A stretch of DNA of 12,536 bases from Anaerolineales bacterium UBA6668 (GCA_002455215.1 DKKK01000080.1:1-12536), one strand, 5' to 3'; counted from the first letter of the stretch, positions 1 to 6,890 are shown. The notes: generated by a model not told the origin, from the sequence alone. A program made the numbers and translations.

Positions 1-28
1 TGAGAAATCTTGGATATTCGGCATGGGT

Positions 29-108
29 TATATTCGGTATCATACTGAATATTGATTTTCGTTTTTTCCTTAAGGAAAAACGCGTAGCTTTCACTTGTGC
101 CGAATATA
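29..108. repeat. Composite inverted repeat with inner T/A hairpin, left copy
   Basis: The outer arms are TATATTCGG at 29-37 and its exact complement CCGAATATA at 100-108, a 9-bp stem. Inside lies a palindromic hairpin at 61-81 (GTTTTTTCC/GGAAAAAC around TTAA). A second, partly overlapping hairpin is formed by TGTGC (96-100) and GCACA (109-113). A further inverted unit, ATATTCGGCATGGGTT, sits at 14-29. The same order of parts (inverted unit, T/A hairpin, CTTTCA, direct unit ending CGAATAT) recurs at 5256-5326. It may be a small palindromic mobile element or a structured RNA; the sequence does not decide. Confidence 0.5.
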
Positions 109-120
109 GCACAATGGGCA

Positions 121-147
121 GGATTTCTCCCTTCGGTCGAAATGACC
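121..147 (+). repeat. Dispersed palindromic repeat-like sequence
   Basis: The core GATTTCTCCCTTCGGTCGAA followed by ATGAC reads as an imperfect palindrome (ATTTC at 123-127 with GAAAT at 139-143). From memory it resembles short dispersed repeats of the GATT..CTTCG..TCG.AATGAC type seen in the intergenic DNA of many environmental bacteria. The match is by recollection, not by search. A weaker relative in the other orientation lies at 5191-5219. Confidence 0.35.
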
Positions 148-192
148 CAAAAATGAGACAATCTCAAGTATAGGTCAGCATTACGGAAAAGC

Positions 193-220
193 GCAATTTC
201 CACCCGTGCCGAGTATAGAA
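193..220 (+). repeat. Short intergenic repeat unit, left copy
   Basis: The stretch GCAATTTCCACCCGTGCC followed by GAGTATAGAA matches 5121-5147, differing only at a few positions (C/T, C/T and G/A). The two units lie about 4.9 kb apart, on either side of the BMP, small Cys protein and histidine kinase genes. Its 3' half is the same core as in the composite element at 29-108. Confidence 0.5.
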
Positions 221-330
221 GTGTTTGTGCAATATGGCGATTGTAACACTTCTTTATGGATGTGAGTTATTTTGTATCGCCATTTTGAGTGCTGTGCTTG
301 TGCGGTACTGAGCCAAAACTTGGAGTTGAA

Positions 331-1512
331 ATGATGACGAAATATTGGCGATATTTCTTGCTCTGGGTACCCATTTTGCTTTTTACTGCTTGTAGTGGTC
401 AAGCCGTAAATAAATCTGACACATTCCGTTTTGGTGTGATCTTGGTAGGACCCCAAAACGATAAAGGCTGGAGTCAATCCCATGCCGAAGCGGCGAACTA
501 TGTCGCCAAGCTAGAAAATGCTACTCCCATTATTATTGAATCGCATAATGCAAAAGACAAACCGGGCGTTACTTTAGAGCAGACGGTGACGCACTTGGTA
601 AATGTCGAAGGGGTAAAATTAATTTTCATCACTTCCGAAGAATTTTCTTTGGAAACGGTGCGGTTGGCGCAAAAATTCCCCAAGGTCGTGTTTATTGGCA
701 TTTCCGGTGATGATGTGCTCACTGGCAGTGCGCCGCCCAATCTAGGGAATTTGATGGGGCAAATGGAGTATATGAAGGCAGTTTCTGGCTGTGCCGCCGC
801 GCTGGCAACTCAAACGGGCAAGCTCGGCTACCTTGGACCACTTATCAATACCGAAACACGCCGTTTAGCCGCCGCCACCTATCTTGGGGCGAAGCTGTGC
901 GCCGAAACGTATCGGGCAGATCTTTCCCAACCGATTGGTTTTTCGGTCACTTGGATTGGCTATTGGTTTCACAATCCGGGTTTTACTTTAGACCCAACCC
1001 TGGAAACGCAAAAAATGTATGATAACGGGATAGACGTGGTTTTAAGTGGGATTGACACGCCAGAAGTGATTCAGGTTGCTAATGAAAACGTGCTCAAAGG
1101 GCGCGAAGTTTGGGCAGTGCCGTTCGATTATCGAGATGCGTGTGCCGTTGCGCCGGACTATTGTTTGGGCGTGCCTTTTTATAGCTGGAACCCATCCTAT
1201 CTGAAGACGGTACGGGCGGTACGCGATGGCACGTGGAAGCAAAGCTGGGAATGGGCTCCCCCTGATTGGGATGCACTTTCAGATGTAACGCGCACCAATG
1301 TTGGCTGGCAAGATGGTAATGCGCTCACAGTTGCACAAAAGCAAAATCTGTACGACTTTATTGGCGCATTAAAAGCCGGCACGATGCAATTGTGGGCGGG
1401 TCCGCTTCTGCTTCAAGATGGCACGGAATATGTGCCTGCTGGACAGGTAGCGACCTCACCGCAAATTTGGTACTTACCCAAATTATTATTGGGTATGGAT
1501 GGAACGGGCTAA
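331..1512 (+). CDS. BMP-family ABC transporter substrate-binding lipoprotein
   Basis: This is probably a surface-anchored binding protein of the BMP/PnrA/Med family; known members bind nucleosides or related ligands for ABC uptake, or act as receptors. From ATG 331 it has 393 residues. GGAG at 322-325 serves either ATG 331 or ATG 334; an upstream in-frame ATG at 289 has no such site. Residues 8-20 form a hydrophobic signal ending FTA-C21, an acceptable lipobox. Family signatures are FRFGVILVGPQNDKGW (32-47), the GVKLIFITSEEF block (94-105) and MGQMEYMKAVSGCAAALATQ (142-161), followed by TGKLGYLGP. The end, LPKLLLGMDG, is complete. No permease or ATPase gene follows, so it is an orphan binding protein here. 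Its stop overlaps the next start. The ligand is unknown. Confidence 0.88.
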   Translation: MMTKYWRYFLLWVPILLFTACSGQAVNKSDTFRFGVILVGPQNDKGWSQSHAEAANYVAKLENATPIIIESHNAKDKPGVTLEQTVTHLVNVEGVKLIFITSEEFSLETVRLAQKFPKVVFIGISGDDVLTGSAPPNLGNLMGQMEYMKAVSGCAAALATQTGKLGYLGPLINTETRRLAAATYLGAKLCAETYRADLSQPIGFSVTWIGYWFHNPGFTLDPTLETQKMYDNGIDVVLSGIDTPEVIQVANENVLKGREVWAVPFDYRDACAVAPDYCLGVPFYSWNPSYLKTVRAVRDGTWKQSWEWAPPDWDALSDVTRTNVGWQDGNALTVAQKQNLYDFIGALKAGTMQLWAGPLLLQDGTEYVPAGQVATSPQIWYLPKLLLGMDGTG

Positions 1513-1745
1513 TGTGGGGGGATGTAGACGTTTTGGACTATGCGGGGCTGTGTGCGCAATGCCAGTTTTTGCGCATTGTCGAAAGTTCGCGCGGTAGCCG
1601 CTTTGTGCTGTGCGAAAATCCCAATTTGCCTAAATACCCCCGTCTCCCTGTCTTGCGTTGTTCACACTTTATCTTAACAGCCACATTTTCATCCCCAAGT
1701 AGTGGTGAACCCCCACCTAACTTAACAGATACTTCGGCTAGTTAA
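1512..1745 (+). CDS. Small four-cysteine protein, translationally coupled to the BMP gene
   Basis: This 77-residue frame starts at an ATG that overlaps the BMP stop codon (TAATG), an arrangement typical of coupled translation; no separate strong ribosome-binding site is seen. The first 53 residues carry a compact pattern: C14-x2-C17, RGSRFVLCE with C34, KYPRLPVLRC with C50, then HF. From memory, short bacterial proteins with C-x2-C, RGS-x-F-x-LC and KYP-x-LPV-x-x-C occur widely as uncharacterised proteins, and four spaced cysteines suggest a metal-binding knuckle. The tail (54-77) is Ser/Pro/Thr-rich and unlike that pattern; it may be read-through into intergenic DNA. Metal binding and function are inferences. 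The gene faces the histidine kinase gene, only 14 bases away. Confidence 0.7.
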   Translation: MWGDVDVLDYAGLCAQCQFLRIVESSRGSRFVLCENPNLPKYPRLPVLRCSHFILTATFSSPSSGEPPPNLTDTSAS

Positions 1746-1759
1746 AGTTTTTCTCAAAG

Positions 1760-4700
1760 TTATCCGTTGCTGTCGCCCAAATGCTCCTTGACCACCACTA
1801 CCAAGTTTTTTAAATTAATCGGTTTGCTCAGGTAGCCATTTGCACCAGCTTGTAAACAACGTTCCAAATCGCCGGGCATTGCCAGAGCGGTTAACGCCAA
1901 GATGGGCACATTGGCAAAGTAGGCGTCAGATTCCCCACGAATTTGTTGCATGGCTTGCAATCCGTCCATGCCGGGCATTTGTACGTCCATCAAGATTAAA
2001 TGCGGGCGATGCTCCATCGTTTTGCTCACCGCTTCAATCCCGTCTTTTGCGCGAACGACTCGATAACCCTTATTTCTCAAGTAGTCAGTAAGCACTTTTC
2101 CAGTGGTTTCAGTATCTTCAGCTAAAAGAATTAATGGGGGTTCGGTAAGGGCGTTGGGTTCAGTATTCATTGCGGAGGAAGTAGGGGGCTGATGGAGCGC
2201 TGTTATTTGCTGGAGCGCATTTAGCAAGTCAGTGAGCGTATAAGGTCTAACCAAAAAATGTTGCCCCGGCGCAGAATCTTTTGGTGTTTCCTGTGAAATA
2301 ATGATGGTAAGGGCGTTTGTCAGTTGCGGTAGCTGGTGAACATGCCAACCATTTGCGTCAATTATAGAACGATTTATCAAAAGCAGGGATGGATTCACTT
2401 CTGATATTTTCTTCAATATGTTTTGGTTGGATAAGTGGACAGTAGCGCGAATCCCCAATGTCAGCAGGTTGCGCTGAAGTTGAACCCCCTCCAGTGGAGA
2501 ATTTTCTAAAATCAGGGCAGGACTCAGATGGCTAAACTGTAGCGGGGTAACTGGCGTATGGGTGGTGGGGATGTGTTGGGGGGGCGCATACCAGGGCAAA
2601 CTCGCAATGAATTGACTGCCTACCCCTACTTGACTTTCCACCTGAATGCTCCCGCCTTGCATTTCCAGCATTTTTTTTACCAGTGACAATCCCAAGCCTG
2701 TACCGGAGTATTGCCGTGCTAGGCTACTATCAATTTGAGTAAAAGGCTTGAATAATTTGGCGATGTTTTCGGCGGAGATGCCGATTCCCGTATCCCAAAC
2801 GGCAATTTGCACTTGCTGGCTTTGCGGGTCTGCCGTTACTGCCAAGCCGATTTTTCCTTGTGGTGGGGTGAATTTCACCGCATTGCCAAGCAGGTTTACC
2901 AAAATCTGTTTTAGGCGGCGTGGGTCAGCGGAGATTTCGACTTCAGGCAAGTTACTGGTATAAGACAACTGAATTTGCTTTTGCTCTGTCATGCCGCGGA
3001 TGAGTTGCAGGCTCGCATTGCAAATTTCATCTAGCTTGCAAGTTTGCACTTCCATTGTTAGTTGTCCGGCTTCAATTTTGGAAATGTCAAGGATGTCATT
3101 AATCAGTTCGAGCAAATGCTCTCCGCTTTCTTCAATTAACTTTACAGCTTTTTCTTGTTCAGCATTTAGGGTTTCGTATAATCCTTCTTGCAATGCTTCA
3201 GATAGCCCAATAATTCCGGTCAGTGGCGTGCGTAGTTCGTGACTCATGCTCGCCAAAAATTCATCTTTAAGCCGAGCCGCTTTTTCTAAGGCAATATTGG
3301 CAACTGACAGTTCATCACGACTTGCCAATAAGGCGGTTTCCGCTTCTTTAAGTTGAGAGATATCCACCATTGTGTTGCGGAAACGTAGGTGATTGCCGCC
3401 AGGCTCTTTTTGGATGCTGGCGTTTATGAGAACCCTAAAAACGCGCCCATCTTTGGCAAACAATGAGAACTCTTTGTTTTCTATTTGTCCTAGTCGCTCT
3501 AAGTCTTGTAGATAAGTATGGTAAAGTGGCTGGGATTCAGGGGTTAGTAGCTCAAAAAAGCTCTTTTTTCCGACCAACTCGTCTCTTTGGTAGCCCAACC
3601 AATCTAGTTCCGTATCATTAACTTCATAAAAATAACCTTTGGCATCCAGTGTATGGTAGCCGCAAGGAGCATTGTTATACAAATCGGTCAGTTCAGCAGT
3701 TCGCTCGGTAACGCGTTGCTCCAAATCTGCATTTAGAGTTGTAATTTCTTGTTGAATTTTCCAGCGTTGTTGGGATACAGCGATGATTTCAGCTAGGAGA
3801 ATGAGCAAATTAATATCTTCTTCGTTCCAATAACGGGAAGTGCGTACTGCGTCAAAACCGATAAAACCTGCCAAAACATTGCCAAAGAACATTGGCACTA
3901 CCAGCAAGGATATAATACTTTGCGATTGTAGGATTTCTTTTTCCGCACCGGCTTCTTCTGGCATGTTCTCTAGCGATGGGAAATGAAGCACATGCTGACT
4001 CGCCATCTGGTTTGTCCACCAGGGGAATTCTGCAGATGGAATATTTTGTAAGTACTCAATTTGTGGTTCAATGCCCGGTGCGCACCATTCATGGGTATTG
4101 TGGTACAGAGTTAAGTTATCTGTGTAACCAAACAAATAGGTGCGGTCTACATTTGAAAATTCCCCCAACATTTTTAGGGCATGGTTAAGTACGTCATCTT
4201 TCGTTTCCGGGGTTGCAACGACCAAATTGCGTGAAATATTGGAAACAATCTTTTCCAATATAATGCGATGCTGGAGTTCGCTTTCGATACGGTTTCGCTC
4301 ATCTAGCTCTTCTTGATAGCGTAGATTGCTCTCTTGCAGAATTTGTGTACGTTCATTAATTTTTTCTTCCAAGTCCTGATTGTTGTTTTGCAAAGCTTGG
4401 TTGACCAGCAATAAGTTTTGCGTCATTTCTTTCAGCGCTTTGCCAAGTGGACCGAAGGTACGAAGCTCTTCAGTTGAAGGGAATGTACTTGCTTTGCCAT
4501 GCGAGATATCTGCAATTGAACGGCTAAGTTGATGAATGGGTTTTAATATACCCTGCCAAATGAGTCGATTCGCAAGCCATGCGACCATAAGCACGATGCC
4601 TTGCATGATCACCACGCCAACAATTGTTTCGACTAAAATGCCATTGGTTTCCTTTTGCACATAAGCAATCATTTCTGCTTTGTCTTGTGCATTACTTTGT

Positions 4701-4822
4701 TCAATTCGTGCTTGAATATTTGTAGCGACCTGATTTGCCCGTACAAACAGCGTAAACCCTATCACAAACGCTGTGACACAAATCACAATGAAATTGATAA
4801 CTAATTTAGTCGTAAGACGCAT
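1760..4822 (-). CDS. Membrane hybrid sensor histidine kinase (HAMP-GAF-PAS-HisKA-HATPase-REC-REC)
   Basis: A 1020-residue hybrid kinase that senses a signal, autophosphorylates on histidine and passes phosphate to its own receiver. Order: transmembrane 8-27, a short outer loop (about 28-62), transmembrane 64-84, HAMP about 86-140, coiled coil about 140-185, GAF about 190-352, coiled coil to 378, PAS about 379-490, HisKA with SMSHELRTPL (H528), HATPase with N643/N647, DTGIG (677-681) and GTGLGL (707-712). A receiver-like domain (about 768-876) has lost its phospho-site: N817 replaces Asp and R859 replaces Lys. The last receiver (about 896-1015) is intact with E902-D903, D946, T978 and K1000. 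The outer loop is too small for a classic periplasmic sensor, so GAF and PAS probably do the sensing. No partner regulator is adjacent. No strong ribosome-binding site precedes ATG 4822. Confidence 0.93.
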   Translation of the reverse strand: MRLTTKLVINFIVICVTAFVIGFTLFVRANQVATNIQARIEQSNAQDKAEMIAYVQKETNGILVETIVGVVIMQGIVLMVAWLANRLIWQGILKPIHQLSRSIADISHGKASTFPSTEELRTFGPLGKALKEMTQNLLLVNQALQNNNQDLEEKINERTQILQESNLRYQEELDERNRIESELQHRIILEKIVSNISRNLVVATPETKDDVLNHALKMLGEFSNVDRTYLFGYTDNLTLYHNTHEWCAPGIEPQIEYLQNIPSAEFPWWTNQMASQHVLHFPSLENMPEEAGAEKEILQSQSIISLLVVPMFFGNVLAGFIGFDAVRTSRYWNEEDINLLILLAEIIAVSQQRWKIQQEITTLNADLEQRVTERTAELTDLYNNAPCGYHTLDAKGYFYEVNDTELDWLGYQRDELVGKKSFFELLTPESQPLYHTYLQDLERLGQIENKEFSLFAKDGRVFRVLINASIQKEPGGNHLRFRNTMVDISQLKEAETALLASRDELSVANIALEKAARLKDEFLASMSHELRTPLTGIIGLSEALQEGLYETLNAEQEKAVKLIEESGEHLLELINDILDISKIEAGQLTMEVQTCKLDEICNASLQLIRGMTEQKQIQLSYTSNLPEVEISADPRRLKQILVNLLGNAVKFTPPQGKIGLAVTADPQSQQVQIAVWDTGIGISAENIAKLFKPFTQIDSSLARQYSGTGLGLSLVKKMLEMQGGSIQVESQVGVGSQFIASLPWYAPPQHIPTTHTPVTPLQFSHLSPALILENSPLEGVQLQRNLLTLGIRATVHLSNQNILKKISEVNPSLLLINRSIIDANGWHVHQLPQLTNALTIIISQETPKDSAPGQHFLVRPYTLTDLLNALQQITALHQPPTSSAMNTEPNALTEPPLILLAEDTETTGKVLTDYLRNKGYRVVRAKDGIEAVSKTMEHRPHLILMDVQMPGMDGLQAMQQIRGESDAYFANVPILALTALAMPGDLERCLQAGANGYLSKPINLKNLVVVVKEHLGDSNG

Positions 4823-4955
4823 AACACAACGATACCAGCCGTTAGATGACCCGCATAAAATTTGTCTACTGATAAGTTTGTAGCCAAGAATTGCTCACAT
4901 ACGTCAAGGTCAAAAATTGCACATTTTCTACAAAAAATAAAGCGAAAATTTTATG

Positions 4956-5036
4956 TCTGCCGAATTAGATTATAATGGGAACCGCAAAATTACGCGACTC
5001 TTTTTTAGAAACATATTTCCCATTAGATACGGCAGA
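4956..5036. repeat. Imperfect inverted repeat around an 81-base unit
   Basis: The left arm begins TCTGCCG and ends AATGGGA (4956-4980). The right arm, TCCCATTAGATACGGCAGA (5018-5036), is its approximate reverse complement once a six-base internal offset is allowed. The interior is A+T-rich. No flanking target duplication was recognised, so whether this is a remnant of a tiny mobile element or chance is open. Confidence 0.3.
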
Positions 5037-5094
5037 ATCGCCCCAAAATTTGCTACAGGCTCGGCAGGCTAGTATAGCCCTACTAAACACGGAT

Positions 5095-5120
5095 ACTGTT
5101 TGGCGCATGTGCCGAACAGT
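5095..5120. other. 26-base near-perfect palindrome (operator or RNA hairpin)
   Basis: The arms ACTGTTTGGCGC (5095-5106) and GTGCCGAACAGT (5109-5120) pair along the whole length, allowing two G-T wobbles, around a central AT. There is no T-run on either side, so it is not a standard terminator. A dyad this long may be a dimeric regulator's site or an RNA hairpin. It directly abuts the repeat unit at 5121-5147. Confidence 0.4.
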
Positions 5121-5147
5121 GCAATTTCCACCTGTGTCGAATATAAA
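5121..5147 (+). repeat. Short intergenic repeat unit, right copy
   Basis: GCAATTTCCACCTGTGTCGA followed by ATATAAA corresponds to 193-220 in the left gene-free stretch. The first 12 bases, GCAATTTCCACC, are identical in both. Confidence 0.5.
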
Positions 5148-5190
5148 TAGCAAATTGCGGATATTTGTATCCACCTAAAGCGCCGGTAGT

Positions 5191-5219
5191 TGCAAGCCGC
5201 GCAAGCGACGAAGCAATCC
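5191..5219 (-). repeat. Possible dispersed repeat relative (weak)
   Basis: Read on the minus strand this is GGATTGCTTCGTCGCTTGCG followed by CGGCTTGCA. From memory it recalls a common dispersed intergenic palindrome with the core GATTGCTTCG. It is degenerate, and the family assignment rests on recollection only. Confidence 0.25.
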
Positions 5220-5255
5220 TATGCGCTTCAAAATGGGTTGTCGCAATCATAGCTG

Positions 5256-5326
5256 TATTCGACACGGGTCAAATACAGGAGTTTTTTCGTAAGAAAAAAA
5301 CATGACTTTCATGTATTTCGAATATG
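5256..5326. repeat. Composite inverted repeat with inner T/A hairpin, right copy
   Basis: The parts occur in the same order as at the left edge: an inverted unit TATTCGACACGGGT (5256-5269), a hairpin GTTTTTTC/GAAAAAAAC (5281-5301), then CTTTCATG..TTCGAATATGG (5306-5327). A nested stem is also possible, AAATACA (5271-5277) with TGTATTT (5312-5318), enclosing the T/A hairpin. Sequence identity with 14-109 is confined to short blocks, so the two copies are old or under structural rather than sequence constraint. Confidence 0.45.
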
Positions 5327-5567
5327 GGGGATGATACGGGCACTTTGCTATACTTCAAAAATTACCCCATGAAAAACACAGGTCAGACCTGACGCCTGCC
5401 TGACAAGATGCCGCCAAAACTGGGGAATTACAGAATACGTGCGTTCTTAAGTAGTGTATAAAATGCCACAAGACCTGTGCCAAAGAATATAAGAAATAAA
5501 AATGAGAGAATATTGAGTACCATATGAATAAAATACCAGTGCCTGCCCCCCTTGCAATTCCAGTACT

Positions 5568-5595
5568 AATATACCACATAATTTTCAATTGTCAA
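5568..5595 (-). promoter_or_regulatory. Candidate sigma-70 promoter on the minus strand, no clear gene
   Basis: Read on the minus strand: a perfect -35 TTGACA (5595-5590), a 16-base spacer ending in TGG, and a -10 TATATT (5573-5568), giving a TG-n extended -10. Transcription would run leftwards from about 5560. The nearest minus-strand gene is the kinase, whose start lies about 740 bases further on. A 77-codon open frame starting at 5588 begins inside the spacer and so could not be made from this promoter. Confidence 0.4.
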
Positions 5596-5726
5596 CACTA
5601 AAAACAATCGACTTCTGAGAATCGCGAATTATCATTGAAATTAAGCTTAGATTTGGTTAATTATTAATGAAAATTGACGGTTTGTCCAGAAACGTAGCGA
5701 AACTTTGTTCTCTTGGATTACAAAGA

Positions 5727-6668
5727 TTAATACCCTAGATGGAAGTCAACTTGATACTGTAGACTTTTTTTCTCATGCCAGTGCTGATAATTGCGCACAA
5801 ACAAGTTGGTTAGCGCGAGCGGGTCGCTGAGTGCGGCGGTGTGGCTGGTAATTAACAGATTGGGCGTGTGCCAAAACGGGTGGGAAAGCGGCAAGGGTTC
5901 CTGCACAAACACATCTAGCACTGCCCCGCCCAACTTGCCTGCTGTCAAATGCTCTGCCAAAGCAGACTCGTCTATGCTTTTCCCTCGCCCAACATTTAAT
6001 AAAACGGCATGTTTGGGTAAGAATGCCAAAGTTTGCGAGTTTAATAAACCCACCGTTTGTTGGGTATTGGGAAGGACACACACCAGATAATCTAAATTAC
6101 CTAAAAATTGTGCGAATTGCTCGCCATGAAAGTAGCGGCTCACGGCTTGGCAGTCTTCGCTGGCGCGGGTGTAGCCCCACACTTCCATGCCAAAAAACAC
6201 ACCCGCCTTTGCCAATTCGCCGCCAATCGAGCCCACCCCCATCAAGCCCAGCCGTTTTCCTTGCAATGTGCCCGGCGGGCGGGCATCCCATTGCTGTGCA
6301 TTTTGGTTTTGCCAGCGGGCGAAGATACGCCTTTCGTGTGCCAACAGGTAGCCAAACACATATTCCACCATCAATTTGCCAAACACACCGCGAGCATTCG
6401 TTAGGGTGTAGTCGGTGCGTTGACCACTGGCAAGCAAAGGCTCTACCCCTGCCCAAGTGCTTTGCACCCACCGCACGCTTGGCAATTGGGGCAAAACCGA
6501 AGCGAGCAAGTTCGGTTCACCAAAGGCAATATCAAAATTAAGTTGGATAGGTACTTCACCGGCTGAGCTACCAGCATGAGCAATCACACAATTTGCAAGA
6601 TTGGCTTGCTGAATGGCTTGAGCATACAGTTTGTAATCGCGGGAAAGAATCAGCAATTGGTTGGACAT
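5727..6668 (-). CDS. D-isomer-specific 2-hydroxyacid dehydrogenase, NAD(P)-binding
   Basis: A 313-residue cytoplasmic enzyme of the D-2-hydroxyacid dehydrogenase family, which interconverts 2-oxoacids and D-2-hydroxyacids with NAD(P)H. The N-terminal catalytic half includes SVRWVQSTWAGVE (64-76) and TNARGVFGKLMVEYV (90-104). The nucleotide-binding half starts with GKRLGLMGVGSIGG, in which G144-x-G146-x2-G149 is the Rossmann motif. The catalytic triad is visible as R228 (NVGRGKSID), E257 (VFVQEPLP) and H276 (ITSHTAA). The length is that of the family's compact members of glyoxylate/hydroxypyruvate reductase type, but the substrate cannot be read from the sequence. ATG 6668 lacks a clear ribosome-binding site. 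The gene diverges from the AOR gene; a shared role in 2-oxoacid or aldehyde metabolism is only a guess. No strong terminator follows the stop. Confidence 0.92.
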   Translation of the reverse strand: MSNQLLILSRDYKLYAQAIQQANLANCVIAHAGSSAGEVPIQLNFDIAFGEPNLLASVLPQLPSVRWVQSTWAGVEPLLASGQRTDYTLTNARGVFGKLMVEYVFGYLLAHERRIFARWQNQNAQQWDARPPGTLQGKRLGLMGVGSIGGELAKAGVFFGMEVWGYTRASEDCQAVSRYFHGEQFAQFLGNLDYLVCVLPNTQQTVGLLNSQTLAFLPKHAVLLNVGRGKSIDESALAEHLTAGKLGGAVLDVFVQEPLPLSHPFWHTPNLLITSHTAALSDPLALTNLFVRNYQHWHEKKSLQYQVDFHLGY

Positions 6669-6756
6669 GGGTAAAAAACAAAGTGACGGTGAGCGTGTAC
6701 TGCTTTAACAAGAATCGCGTATAATGATTGTATGATGATACATTGTAACTGCCCAG

Positions 6757-6890
6757 TCACCCTCACACAAGCAGTTATGGACGCATCTCCGCAGATCAAT
6801 TCGCTATGCAGATTGGGCGGATGATTGGATGGCGCGGAGCAGAAAGACAGGTTTTTCCGCGTGGGGCAAAGGGAAACTGTGAGCGGGTGA
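6757..6890 (+). ncRNA. Candidate structured 5' leader (possible riboswitch) of the AOR gene
   Basis: TCACCCTCACA at 6757-6767 pairs with TGTGAG..GGTGA at 6878-6890: 11 base pairs with a two-base bulge, closing a domain of about 134 bases. Inside, CTCCGC (6787-6792) pairs with GCGGAG (6834-6839). ACAG..TTTTTCC (6847-6858) can pair with GGGAAACTGT (6871-6880), competing with the closing stem as a switch might. A TATAAT lies at 6720-6725, about 30 bases upstream, but without a good -35 box. The 3' end is 75 bases before the AOR start codon. A Moco/Tuco-type riboswitch would suit a tungstopterin enzyme, but I could not confirm the conserved bases. The same stems could form in a minus-strand leader of the dehydrogenase gene, or be chance. 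Confidence 0.35.

Larger units (their letters stand above)
1..330. other. Repeat-rich gene-free stretch at the left edge
   Basis: No convincing coding region lies here. The stretch holds several short related repeats built around a core like CGTGCCGAATATAG, a T-rich/A-rich hairpin at 61-81, and a dispersed-repeat-like palindrome at 121-147. A small hairpin, TGAGA/TCTCA, lies at 154-166. The only ribosome-binding-like site is GGAG at 322-325, which serves the BMP gene. No clear sigma-70 promoter was found for that gene. Confidence 0.6.
4823..5726. other. Long gene-free region with palindromes and repeats
   Basis: About 900 bases separate the kinase start from the end of the dehydrogenase gene. 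Short open frames occur on both strands (4975-5178 plus; 5083-5265 and 5355-5588 minus), but none has a ribosome-binding site, a recognisable motif or convincing composition. The region holds an inverted repeat (4956-5036), a 26-bp palindrome (5095-5120), repeat units shared with the left edge, and a minus-strand promoter match (5568-5595). Small hairpins occur at 5067-5079 (GGCTA/TAGCC), 5159-5172 (GGATA/TATCC) and 5379-5391 (CAGGTC/GACCTG). It could carry an untranslated RNA or a long leader of the kinase gene. Confidence 0.6.

Noticed and set aside
289..330. Upstream in-frame ATG extending the BMP protein by 14 residues
   Set aside because: The extension places residues before a good lipoprotein signal and lacks a ribosome-binding site; GGAG at 322-325 points to ATG 331 or 334.
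4975..5178. 67-codon plus-strand open frame in the kinase upstream region
   Set aside because: It has no ribosome-binding site and no motif, and it spans an inverted repeat, a 26-base palindrome and a repeat unit, so it is most likely non-coding.
5355..5588. 77-codon minus-strand frame with hydrophobic, membrane-like stretches
   Set aside because: Its ATG lies inside the spacer of the candidate promoter and it has no ribosome-binding site. Its A+T-rich DNA would give hydrophobic codons by chance.
6023..6541. 172-codon plus-strand frame opposite the dehydrogenase gene
   Set aside because: It is a shadow of a well-supported dehydrogenase with all catalytic residues on the other strand.
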